Origin: SIG598 sp045580875
GTDB taxonomy: Bacteria > Bacillota > Clostridia > Oscillospirales > Acutalibacteraceae
Reading direction: 5' to 3'
Length of the DNA stretch: 37,321 nt
NCBI GenBank assembly: GCA_045580875.1
Contig: JAZNOP010000099.1
Span: 1-37,321, forward strand
The notes beneath the pieces are model-generated. The model saw only the letters and a program-made list of their open reading frames with translations. It did not search any database and was not told the origin of the DNA. The first letter of the stretch is position 1. Each line of letters begins with the position of its first letter. A program made the position numbers and the translations under genes. This document shows, piece after piece, positions 16,726 through 25,100 of this stretch.

Positions 16726-18783
16726 TTACTTCGCCTCCACACGGAATATTTTTTTCGGATCTTTGATTTTGCTTACGAGCGAATCGGCATATTGCTCTAT
16801 CTGCTCCAAATAATCACAAAATTCAGAAGTGTAGATTTTTTCGGTTACAGGGACTTGCTTTAAGCGCAGTCCAATAAAGCACATATGAGTCTTTTTATCT
16901 TCTCCGTAACGACTGACTTTGTACGTCACATCTGACGACAGCAGCTTTTTTATCTCCCTGATAAATACGAAGCTGTTTTCGGTAGGCTCGCATCCATATG
17001 CTGCTTTATGATAATCGCAATAAGCATTATACATTTCACTGCGTTCAATTTTTTGTCCTTCAGCAATCTCACATTGACCGATGAAGAATTCAAAAATCCT
17101 GCTTGAGTGGATTGTAATCTGAGGCTTATGTCGATTACTTTTTCTTTCAATGTACCGTAATCTGCACCCGTGGAGAAGAAATGCTGTGCGCAGCCAGATT
17201 ATATCTGTATTAAATAAAATATAGCTTAACTCAGATGCAAGAGGCTTTGGCTCTAGTGTGACAACGTTAGCACCAAGTTCTGCGAATTTATTGACTACTT
17301 TCTGCTGTGATGTAATACATACCATATGAAAATGGCTGTAAAAATGCTGATTTGGATAGGGATCGATATTTACACTGATTTTCTTACCGCTCATAAGCTG
17401 TGCGAAGTTTTGTATATTGTTATAATTTGGCGGAGTATCTTTGAACAGTATAAGTGGTACACCTTTTATGTGTTTATCAAGAAGTGAGCGTTTACCTTCT
17501 GGTGAGAACGAAGTGTTAATAAATGCAGGTTCTTCAGTTGGGTCAATCATAAAAACAGATTTAAGAAGCTTAAGAATAAGCACTTCGTTACAACTGGTAT
17601 GAATTACAGACATACTGTGCTTAGATGATCCGGGCACAGCGATATCAGCAAAAAGCATGGCTAATCTGTCAGCCGCTTCAACACTTCCTGCGATAGCTTC
17701 AAGGAATAAAGCAATCCTTGAATTATTACCATACTGTTGCTTGTAGTTTTCAAGCGGCAGTTTTTTTATCGAGTGATGGGGGAGTGGAGGCAGCTTTTTT
17801 AAGGCAATGGTGTAGCTTATATTGCGCTTTTTCCTCTTTTTCTTTTTAGCTTTCTCTTCTGATGAGCTTTCAGCAACCACTTCAGCTTGGATTTCGGATG
17901 TTTCTTTGGCTGTGCCTTCAGTACCCTCTTCTGCTTGAGTTTTTACAGTATCTACTATTTCCTCGACGTTAGATTCCGGTGTTTTTTCTTCGTGTTCTTC
18001 AACTTCAAGCACGTAATTTTGGTGTTCGAGACAAAATACAGCCTTGTAGTTACTGTTACTGTGTAGCTGTTCAAGCTCGCAATGTCCGGGTGCAGGAATC
18101 AGTCGTTCTGATTCAATAAATCTATTGTATAATGCGTTGATTATTTTCTTTATATTGGAATTTTCAACATATGGATTGTTTTTTAGGTATTCATAGAGCT
18201 GAAATGCTGACATATGCGTATTACTTTGTGAATCATAGTAAATCAGGTACTTATCATAGAAGGAGTATGAAGATGTCAGATGTAATTCCAAAGCTTTTTC
18301 CGTAATTAATTCATTTAGTATTGTCAGAAATTTATTGTTTGAAACCCGGAGCAGCATTGCACGTATGTTTTTTAGAAGCTGTGCAGCAGCTTCCTCATGA
18401 TATGGAATTTTAAATAAACCAAACAGGCGTTCTATGGTTCGTTCAGTTACCTTGTGGGATTTATTTTTACCGTCCGAAGATTTTGAATATGCGTATATAC
18501 CAGAAGGCTTTATCTGACATGATACAAGAAATGCTCTTAAATTTCCAAGGTTATTATATAGTGATATACCTGCATAAACCTCAATTAGATCATCAATATT
18601 TTCTGGTGGAATATCACCTTTTCGTGGACGCTTTGGAATATGAGGCTGACAGTTTAGTTGATCATTAACATCCTTGAATCGTTCACCCATAGTTTTATCA
18701 GAACGGGAAAGGGCAGATGGAAACTGCTGTATTCCGTATAATCTATTATATCGTTCAGATAAGCTCATTTTATCGTTACTCAT
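16726..18783 (-). CDS. Probable degenerate D5/SF3-helicase-like protein of the element
   Basis: The 685-aa protein is not clearly recognisable. Residues ~270-320 form a charged linker rich in Glu then Lys (KAKKKKRKKR). The part after ~350 follows the order of D5-type SF3 helicases: a segment like 'FADIAVPGSSKHSMSVIHTS', then 'HIKGVPLILFKDTPPN', then 'HFHMVCITSQQKVV'. It ends with a winged-helix-like domain (RIFEFFIGQCEIAEGQKIER... SEMYNAYCDYHKAAYG) similar to the primase/helicase C-terminus. The Walker A site is absent (SCNEVL where GxxGxGKS/T is expected) and the acidic Walker B pair is missing, so ATPase activity is unlikely. It may recruit replication factors or be a relic. GGAGG precedes the ATG. 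Confidence 0.5.
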   Translation of the reverse strand: MSNDKMSLSERYNRLYGIQQFPSALSRSDKTMGERFKDVNDQLNCQPHIPKRPRKGDIPPENIDDLIEVYAGISLYNNLGNLRAFLVSCQIKPSGIYAYSKSSDGKNKSHKVTERTIERLFGLFKIPYHEEAAAQLLKNIRAMLLRVSNNKFLTILNELITEKALELHLTSSYSFYDKYLIYYDSQSNTHMSAFQLYEYLKNNPYVENSNIKKIINALYNRFIESERLIPAPGHCELEQLHSNSNYKAVFCLEHQNYVLEVEEHEEKTPESNVEEIVDTVKTQAEEGTEGTAKETSEIQAEVVAESSSEEKAKKKKRKKRNISYTIALKKLPPLPHHSIKKLPLENYKQQYGNNSRIALFLEAIAGSVEAADRLAMLFADIAVPGSSKHSMSVIHTSCNEVLILKLLKSVFMIDPTEEPAFINTSFSPEGKRSLLDKHIKGVPLILFKDTPPNYNNIQNFAQLMSGKKISVNIDPYPNQHFYSHFHMVCITSQQKVVNKFAELGANVVTLEPKPLASELSYILFNTDIIWLRTAFLLHGCRLRYIERKSNRHKPQITIHSSRIFEFFIGQCEIAEGQKIERSEMYNAYCDYHKAAYGCEPTENSFVFIREIKKLLSSDVTYKVSRYGEDKKTHMCFIGLRLKQVPVTEKIYTSEFCDYLEQIEQYADSLVSKIKDPKKIFRVEAK

Positions 18784-19036
18784 GGATAATAACCTCCGCT
18801 TTGATTTATGTTGAAAGTTTAAAGAATTTTATCAAAAAATTATTAAAATGTCAATTATTGCTATGATAATAGCAGAGTATATGCGTATATACAATACCTG
18901 TATATACGGGCGCAGTGTGTTGAATTGTAAAAAGTTACAGACCTCATAACAGTTATGTAATGCAGAGAAAACCGTATTCGTCATTCGATAATGTTGAACG
19001 GAATGATTGCATATTATTGTTGTGGAGGTGCTTGGA
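18784..19036. promoter_or_regulatory. Divergent control region with GTATATAC repeats
   Basis: This region separates the minus-strand helicase-like gene from the plus-strand recombinase operon. It holds GTATATGC (18877-18884), GTATATAC (18885-18892) and GTATATAC (18900-18907), the last two being self-palindromic. A further copy lies inside the helicase-like gene at 18492-18499. They may be operators or recombinase-related sites. No promoter stands out clearly. Confidence 0.4.
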
Positions 19037-19159
19037 ATGAGCGTCATAAACACATATAAATCGGAAAAAGAAAATGAAAGATTGCAACGTCAGGCGGAAA
19101 TACACCGCAGATGTATACTGCTGCTTCAGTCTTCAAGAAAGCGAGGCAGTAAAAAATGA
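19037..19159 (+). CDS. 40-aa basic protein translationally coupled to the serine recombinase
   Basis: ATG at 19037 has a strong GGAGGTG 6-7 nt upstream. The product is 40 residues, starting MSVINTYKSEKENERLQRQA and ending SSRKRGSKK, highly basic, with a helical middle. Its TGA (19157-19159) overlaps the recombinase ATG (19156-19158), and the recombinase has no good RBS of its own. It may act mainly as a leader that sets recombinase translation, or as a small DNA-binding partner. No family recognised. Confidence 0.6.
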   Translation: MSVINTYKSEKENERLQRQAEIHRRCILLLQSSRKRGSKK

Positions 19160-20601
19160 ACGCAATATATGCGCGTCAGTCAATAGATAAAAAAGACAGC
19201 CTCTCGATCGAGGCGCAGATTGAATACTGCAAAAAGTACGCCGGGGAAGATGTAAAGGTATTTCAGGATAAAGGCTTCTCCGGAAAGAATACAAAGCGAC
19301 CGGCATTTACGGAGCTGATAAGAGCGGTTGAAAACGGAGAGGTGCAAAAGATATTTGTCTATCGTCTGGATCGCTTCAGCCGCTCAATAGCCGATTTCAG
19401 CCGTCTGTGGGAGCTGCTCGAACAACACGGAACAGCATTTCAGTCGGTGACCGAGCAGTTCGATACGTCATCGCCGATCGGTAGGGCGATGCTTAATATT
19501 GTTCTTGTATTTGCGCAGCTTGAGCGTGAGACTACTGCCGAGCGAGTCAAGGACAATTACATACATAGATTCAAACTGGGGGCATGGGGAGGAGGGCCGG
19601 CACCTTTCGGCTACGATCTGACAAAGATTATGTCTGATGGCAGAAGCGTTTCCTCGCTTGTCGAAAATGAAAGTGCTGATATTGTGCGTCGTATATTTGA
19701 GATGTACGCAGAGCCGGAAATATCGCTGCGCAGCCTTGCCAGACAGCTGAATGAGCAGGGAATACATGGCCCGAAGCGTGAGGTATGGGACAGCGTAACC
19801 CTATCGCGCATACTACATAACCCTTCCTATGTCAAAGCTGATGAAGATGTTTATCTGCATTACCTGACTACTGGAATTCAGATTGATCAGACGGCAGAGG
19901 CTTTTGATGGCATACACGCCTGTAATATTATAGGCAGGAGAGACAGAGGCAAAGGAAAGTACAACGCTGTTGGCGCACAGATGATCTCGGTTGCAAACCA
20001 CTGTGGAATCATAGAATCATCACTGTGGCTAAGGGTACAGGATAAGCTGAGCAATAACAAGCAGATATCTCGTGCCAATGCCGGAAAATACTCGTGGCTT
20101 ACAGGTCTGATGAAATGCGGCAGGTGCGGATATTCAGTCAAGATCAATCACATAAAAAGGGAAGACCGCTTCAGTCTGCTGTGTTCTGGCAAATCGAATT
20201 TCTCAACCTGTGATGCATTGATCAACGTTGATCTGCGCGAGCTTGAGGAATATATTGCAGGGCAGATATCTGATATTTTATCTGCATCGCCGCCAGATGA
20301 GCTGATGCCGGCGGCAGATGAACTGGCATCGGAGATTCTCGAAATTGATCAGAAGATAGAGCGGTTGGTAAATGCTCTGTCAGAATCAAGCAGTGTGTCA
20401 GCCGCATACATATCGAGGCAGATAGACAGGCTTCATAAGGAACGCGAGGAGCTGCTGAACAAACCAGCAGCGAACAAGAATGAACTGCCGCAGATAAATT
20501 TCACGGAGCTGTCCTTTGAGGAGAAAAAGGTTGTTGCAACGGAGTTTATTGAAAAGATCCTGCTGGACGGAAGCGATGTAAATATCATATGGAAGGTGTA
20601 A
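19156..20601 (+). CDS. Large serine recombinase (integrase of the element)
   Basis: The 481-aa protein has the resolvase catalytic domain first (~1-145): YARQS with catalytic Ser9, then YRLDRFSRS and the FAQLERETTAERV helix. A recombinase domain follows (~150-260; WGGGPAPFGYDL, LARQLNEQGIHGP). Then come a zinc ribbon (MKCGRCGYSVKI ... LLCSGK ... CDALI) and a coiled coil (~385-440). This architecture integrates and excises elements at short att sites. It is the likely enzyme that inserted this element into the deacetylase gene. It is slightly short for the TnpX/TndX group but complete. Translation is coupled to the 40-aa ORF upstream. Confidence 0.93.
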   Translation: MNAIYARQSIDKKDSLSIEAQIEYCKKYAGEDVKVFQDKGFSGKNTKRPAFTELIRAVENGEVQKIFVYRLDRFSRSIADFSRLWELLEQHGTAFQSVTEQFDTSSPIGRAMLNIVLVFAQLERETTAERVKDNYIHRFKLGAWGGGPAPFGYDLTKIMSDGRSVSSLVENESADIVRRIFEMYAEPEISLRSLARQLNEQGIHGPKREVWDSVTLSRILHNPSYVKADEDVYLHYLTTGIQIDQTAEAFDGIHACNIIGRRDRGKGKYNAVGAQMISVANHCGIIESSLWLRVQDKLSNNKQISRANAGKYSWLTGLMKCGRCGYSVKINHIKREDRFSLLCSGKSNFSTCDALINVDLRELEEYIAGQISDILSASPPDELMPAADELASEILEIDQKIERLVNALSESSSVSAAYISRQIDRLHKEREELLNKPAANKNELPQINFTELSFEEKKVVATEFIEKILLDGSDVNIIWKV

Positions 20602-20645
20602 AGCCCATGTGTCGAGTGATATCAACACATGGGCTTTGGTTATAC
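20599..20645 (+). terminator. Terminator-like hairpin after the recombinase
   Basis: A 13-bp perfect stem (20600-20612 with 20625-20637), beginning in the stop codon. It lies between convergent genes; T-tails are weak on both strands. Confidence 0.65.
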
Positions 20646-20647
20646 TA

Positions 20648-20836
20648 TTATTTTTTTAGTTTTGATTTTTCTCTGATGAATTCTATAACAGCAGCTTTCG
20701 GGATTCGCCAGATACGTCCGTTTTTATAGCACTTCAGGCTGCCGTCCTTCAGCAATTTGTATACGGAATTGTATCCGATCCTAAGAATGTCACATACCTC
20801 TTCAACAGTGAGAATATCGGCGTAGTTTTCAAGCAT
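20648..20836 (-). CDS. Excisionase-like HTH protein (MerR-type wing-helix)
   Basis: The 62-aa protein is a single HTH_17-type domain: LTVEEVCDILRIGYNSVYKL then a wing (YKNGRIWRIPKAAVIEFI). Such proteins bind att or control DNA and steer recombinases toward excision, though some are only regulators. It sits on the opposite strand from the integrase, tail to tail. It lies 18 bp downstream of the 106-aa gene, so the two probably share a transcript. AGGTG precedes the ATG. Confidence 0.85.
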   Translation of the reverse strand: MLENYADILTVEEVCDILRIGYNSVYKLLKDGSLKCYKNGRIWRIPKAAVIEFIREKSKLKK

Positions 20837-20854
20837 TTTTACACCTGCTTCCGT

Positions 20855-21175
20855 TCATAGACAGTTGTTTATAAGCGGACAGATAGATGAGTCGGCTGTG
20901 CAGGTGGCACATAAGCAGGTGCTGCAGCGTCTGACGGCAGACCTTTTTCGTTGTGGATTTGCTTTTCTGCCATACAGATCGTCTTTTTCGATCTGCTGGA
21001 AAATTGCCGGTTCTGTTCGCTGTAAAGTGAGAGAGATTTCAGAAACGCCTGCACCTTCATAAAACATTGTACGCAGCTGCTGCCGTTCTTCGTCCGACCA
21101 ATAGTCGTTTTCGCGCTCGAATTTTATGTTTCTGTTTCGCATATCAATGAGCCTTTGTTTATCAAAATAATTCAT
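20855..21175 (-). CDS. Small protein with a SANT/HTH-like region and a Cys-rich tail
   Basis: The 106-aa protein has a helical region (~25-65) containing YWSDEERQQLRTMFYEGAGV and LQRTEPAIFQQIEKDDLYG, similar to Myb/SANT-like DNA-binding helices common in Clostridial mobile elements. The tail has six cysteines (84, 87, 89, 92, 99, 105) that could bind zinc. Function unknown; a regulator of the element is plausible. The best RBS (AAAGGAG, 21194-21188) is 12 nt from the ATG, rather far. It is the first gene of a two-gene transcript with the excisionase-like gene. Confidence 0.65.
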   Translation of the reverse strand: MNYFDKQRLIDMRNRNIKFERENDYWSDEERQQLRTMFYEGAGVSEISLTLQRTEPAIFQQIEKDDLYGRKANPQRKRSAVRRCSTCLCATCTADSSICPLINNCL

Positions 21176-21578
21176 ATGAGCTTGAGGCTCCTTTCTTGAA
21201 GATTACTTATATGTTGGTTCAGTAATCTCTCGTTTGGTAAAATTATCATTCTTTTTTGAGCATTACTTATGATTTGAAATTGATAATTTTCCAATATAGT
21301 AAGCGTGATAAAACAAAAGCTGATAAATGGTGTGAAATGTTTAGTAAAAAATTAAAACAGAACTAACTGATAGATAAGATTAAGGGACCCTTGGGGAAGA
21401 AATATTGATTTTCTTCCCCTTGCGTTTAGTATAAAGGGTTTACATATATATGTAATGCTTATGCTTTAGTTGATATTTATCTTAGATATTAAATAAGATT
21501 AATAAAAGAGTAATTAATAATATAACATGTAGATAAAGAATAATAAATCTACATGTAGATTGGTAAAGGAGAATAAAA
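21176..21578. promoter_or_regulatory. Repeat-rich non-coding region before the relaxase gene (candidate oriT and operators)
   Basis: No gene is seen in these 403 bp. They contain a 15-bp direct repeat TTGARSATTACTTAT (21196-21210 and 21256-21270) with an inverted core AGTAATCT at 21221-21228. There is a 10-bp inverted repeat AAAATTATCA/TGATAATTTT (21239-21248, 21281-21290). A 10-bp hairpin, GGGGAAGAAA/TTTCTTCCCC (21393-21402, 21410-21419), is followed by TTGCGTTTAG. Two further palindromes occur: TTACATATATATGTAA (21440-21455) and ATCTACATGTAGAT (21547-21560), the latter with a partial copy at 21525-21534. Position and structure fit an oriT plus relaxase operators; this is an inference. Confidence 0.5.
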
Positions 21579-22067
21579 ATGGCTACGATTAAAACAGCAA
21601 ACGGAAGAGGCAAGTATCACGACGCTGACGCCAAGGATTATCTTATCAATTATATCTTCAATCATAATAAAATACCCCACTATTACATAGGCGGATACAA
21701 TATCGATATGCGTGATCCTGCAGCAAGTATGCAGTCGGTTTCATTAGGATTTGGAAAGGAAAAAGGAGTCCAGATACATCATCTTATAATCAGCTTCAGT
21801 CACAGGGAGCTTTCTGATTATAACGTTGCAAATTATATCGCGGACAGGCTTTCTCAGTATATAGGGCGTAAGTATCAGACGGTATATGCGGTGCATGAAA
21901 ATACCAATCATATACACTTTCACATCCTTTTCAATTCTGTCAGTTACATAGACGGCAGCAAGTATTACGGCAGAAGAGAGGATTTCAACCCAATAGTATC
22001 ATATGCGAGAAAACTGCTGCGCGAGGTGGGCATCAAAGAATTCTATTATGTCTCGAATAGGGGATAG
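21579..22067 (+). CDS. Minimal relaxase / mobilization protein (MobP-like, relaxase domain only)
   Basis: The 162-aa protein holds the core of a relaxase: HHLIISFSHRELSDYNV (~67-83), then AVHENTNHIHFHILFN with the metal-binding HxHxH (His111, 113, 115). An N-terminal helix with Tyr21 and Tyr25 could supply the nicking tyrosine. Relaxases nick oriT and stay bound to the transferred strand. Most are 300-500 aa or longer; here everything after the catalytic fold is missing, yet the ORF ends cleanly without signs of decay. AAAGGAG lies well placed before the ATG, and an operator-like palindrome lies just upstream. Confidence 0.85.
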   Translation: MATIKTANGRGKYHDADAKDYLINYIFNHNKIPHYYIGGYNIDMRDPAASMQSVSLGFGKEKGVQIHHLIISFSHRELSDYNVANYIADRLSQYIGRKYQTVYAVHENTNHIHFHILFNSVSYIDGSKYYGRREDFNPIVSYARKLLREVGIKEFYYVSNRG

Positions 22068-22111
22068 GCGTGCATATATTACAAGAGGATATTATTGATA
22101 TAAAAACTCTC

Positions 22112-22140
22112 TTGTTGTGCCTATATTAAAGTAGTATAAT
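22112..22140 (+). promoter_or_regulatory. Promoter of the defence-like operon
   Basis: TTGTTG (22112-22117), 17-bp spacer, TATAAT (22135-22140). An inverted repeat ACAAGAG (22081-22087) with CTCTTGT (22109-22115) overlaps the -35 and could be an operator or the relaxase gene terminator. Confidence 0.55.
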
Positions 22141-22186
22141 ATATAAATATACATAAAACCTAAGCATTAGCAGCAGGAGGTGTATG

Positions 22187-25100
22187 ATGGAATTAATAGA
22201 TAATATCAACAAAACACTGCGTGATGATCTCAGAGTTGAAATCCAGCAGGGGAGTAAAATATCTATCGCCGCTGCTTGCTTCTCTATTTATGCCTTTCAG
22301 GAGTTGAAAGCACAGCTTACTGACATTGACGAGCTGCGATTCATCTTCACTTCTCCGACATTTATCACTGAACGTGCAAAGAAAGAGAAGCGTGAGTTCT
22401 ATATTCCGCGCCTTGAACGTGAGCGCAGCTTATATGGAACTGAGTTTGAGATTAGATTACGCAATGAACTTACACAGCGAGCTATCGCCAAAGAGTGTGC
22501 TGAATGGATTAGAAAAAAAGCGGTTTTCAAATCAAATACGACCGCTGAGAATATGATGGGCTTTATCAATGTGGACAGCAAAAACTATATGCCCGTCAAC
22601 GGATTCACTACGGTTGACCTTGGTTGTGAGCGTGGAAACAACGCATATAATTTTATCCAGAAAACCGATGCTCCGTTTTCACAGGCATATATAGAGCTAT
22701 TTGAAACAATTTGGAATGACCCAACTCGCCTTCAGGATGTTACTGATGAAGTTATCGATAATATTTCTACTGCATATAACGAGAACTCGCCTGATTTCAT
22801 ATATTTTGTTACGCTATACAATATTTTTAATGAGTTCCTTGAAGATGTCTCCGAAGATGTCCTTCCGAATGAAGCAACCGGTTTTAAAGACAGTAAAATC
22901 TGGAGTATGCTATATGATTTCCAGAGAGACGCTGCTCTTGCAATAATCAATAAACTCGAAAAATTCAACGGTTGTATTCTTGCCGACAGTGTTGGTCTCG
23001 GAAAGACCTTTACATCACTTTGTGTAATCAAGTATTACGAGAACAGAAATAAATCCGTGCTTGTACTCTGCCCGAAGAAGCTCGGAAGCAACTGGAATAC
23101 CTATAAGGCCAACTATGTCAATAATCCCATAGCCTGTGACCGCCTTCGTTATGATGTGCTGTATCATACGGACTTGAACCGTACTCACGGCACATCGAAC
23201 GGCCTTGATCTGAGCTGCATAAACTGGGGCAATTATGACCTGATTGTCATTGACGAATCACATAACTTCCGCAACGGCGGTAAGCTTTCCGGTGAGGATA
23301 ACGAAAAAGAGAATCGATATCTCCGATTGCTGAATACAGTTATTCGCAAAGGCGTCAAAACAAAGGTTTTAATGCTCTCTGCCACACCGGTAAACAACCG
23401 ATTCAATGACCTGAAAAATCAGATTGCACTTGCATACGAAGGTCATACCGATATTGTCGATGAGCGTCTTAATACCACACGCTCTCTCAATGAAATCTTC
23501 AGAAATGCACAGCGAGCTTTCAACACCTGGAGTAAGTGGGACGCTGCTGAAAGAACTACGGCAAATCTGCTGAAAATGCTGGACTTTGATTTCTTCGAGG
23601 TGTTGGATTCAGTTACAATAGCACGCTCCCGTAAACATATTCAAAAGTACTATGATACAGCTGAAATCGGCTCATTCCCGATTCGACTGCCGCCAATCTC
23701 TAAAAATCCTCCGCTTACGGATTTATCTGATGCTATCGGATACAACGAGATATTCGAGCAGTTGATGCAGCTTACACTGTCTATATACACTCCGTCTCAC
23801 TACATTCTGCCGAGTAAGATCGATAAATACGCAGAACTGTACGAAGATAACAAGGTCAATATTGGCTTTACACAGGCAAACCGTGAGCAGGGTATCCGAC
23901 GCCTCACTGCAATAAATCTGATGAAGCGTATGGAAAGCTCTGTGTACTCATTCAATCTCACCTTAACACGAATCAAGGCACTGATCGAGCAGACAATCGA
24001 CACAATAGATGCGTTCTGTCAAAAATCCTCTTCTGTGCTGTCTCTCACAGACATTACAAATCTCAGCGAGTTTGATGAAGAGGATCAGGGAGACGACCTG
24101 TTCACCTTCGGCCGTAAGGTCAAAATTGATCTGGCTGATATGGATTATAAATCCTGGCGGCATTCGCTGGAAAAGGACAAAGAAGTTCTGGAACTTCTCT
24201 CGCTTCTTGTTGGTGATATCACACCGGAGCACGACAGCAAGCTTCAGGAACTGCTTACTGTCCTGACCGAAAAAGTGGAATATCCCATCAACGAAGGCAA
24301 CCGCAAAGTGATTATTTTCACCGCCTTTGCAGATACTGCTGCTTACCTGTTTGAGCATGTAAGTCAGTTTATGAAATCAAAATTCGGACTTGATACCGCT
24401 ATGGTTTCCGGTACCGTAGACGGTAAGTCTACGGTTAAAAATCTTCGTGGCGATCTGAACACAATTCTGACCTGCTTTTCTCCGATTTCAAAGGACAAGC
24501 ACCTATTGATGAAGGACGACACCATATCAATTGATGTTCTGATTGCTACCGACTGTATTTCCGAAGGACAGAACCTGCAGGACTGCGATTATCTGATTAA
24601 CTATGATATTCATTGGAATCCCGTTCGCATTGTTCAGCGTTTCGGACGAATCGACCGTATAGGCAGCCGCAATTCCGTAATTCAGCTGGTAAACTTCTGG
24701 CCTGATGTAACTCTGGACGAATATATCGATCTGAAAGCCAAAGTTGAAACCCGAATGAAGATTGTAAATCTTGCTGCTACCGGCGACGATAACATTCTCA
24801 GTTCTGATGAAAAGACCGATCTTGAATACCGCAAAGCACAGCTTCAGCGTCTGCGTGAAGAGGTTGTAGACATTGAAGAAATGACCAGCGGTATATCCAT
24901 CATGGATCTCGGCTTAAACGAGTTCCGTCTGGATCTTCTCGAGTACATAAAGCAGCACCCTGATCTTGACAAAACGCCAATGGGACTTCACGCAGTAACT
25001 GCCGCAACAGAAGATACCCCTCCCGGCGTAGTATTCGTGCTGAAGAATCGCTCAAACAGCGTCAATATAAATCATCAGAACCGTCTGCATCCGTTCTATA

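Noticed and set aside
16640..16730. tRNA gene as the integration site
   Set aside because: No tRNA-like cloverleaf or conserved tRNA end is seen at the junction; the host sequence is protein-coding.
16473..16742. An open reading frame on the minus strand over the deacetylase remnant
   Set aside because: It is in a different frame from the deacetylase codons and its translation matches nothing; the true frame gives clear family motifs.
21196..21270. Repeats before the relaxase as a small CRISPR array
   Set aside because: Only two 15-bp copies with imperfect identity, no regular spacer pattern and no cas genes.
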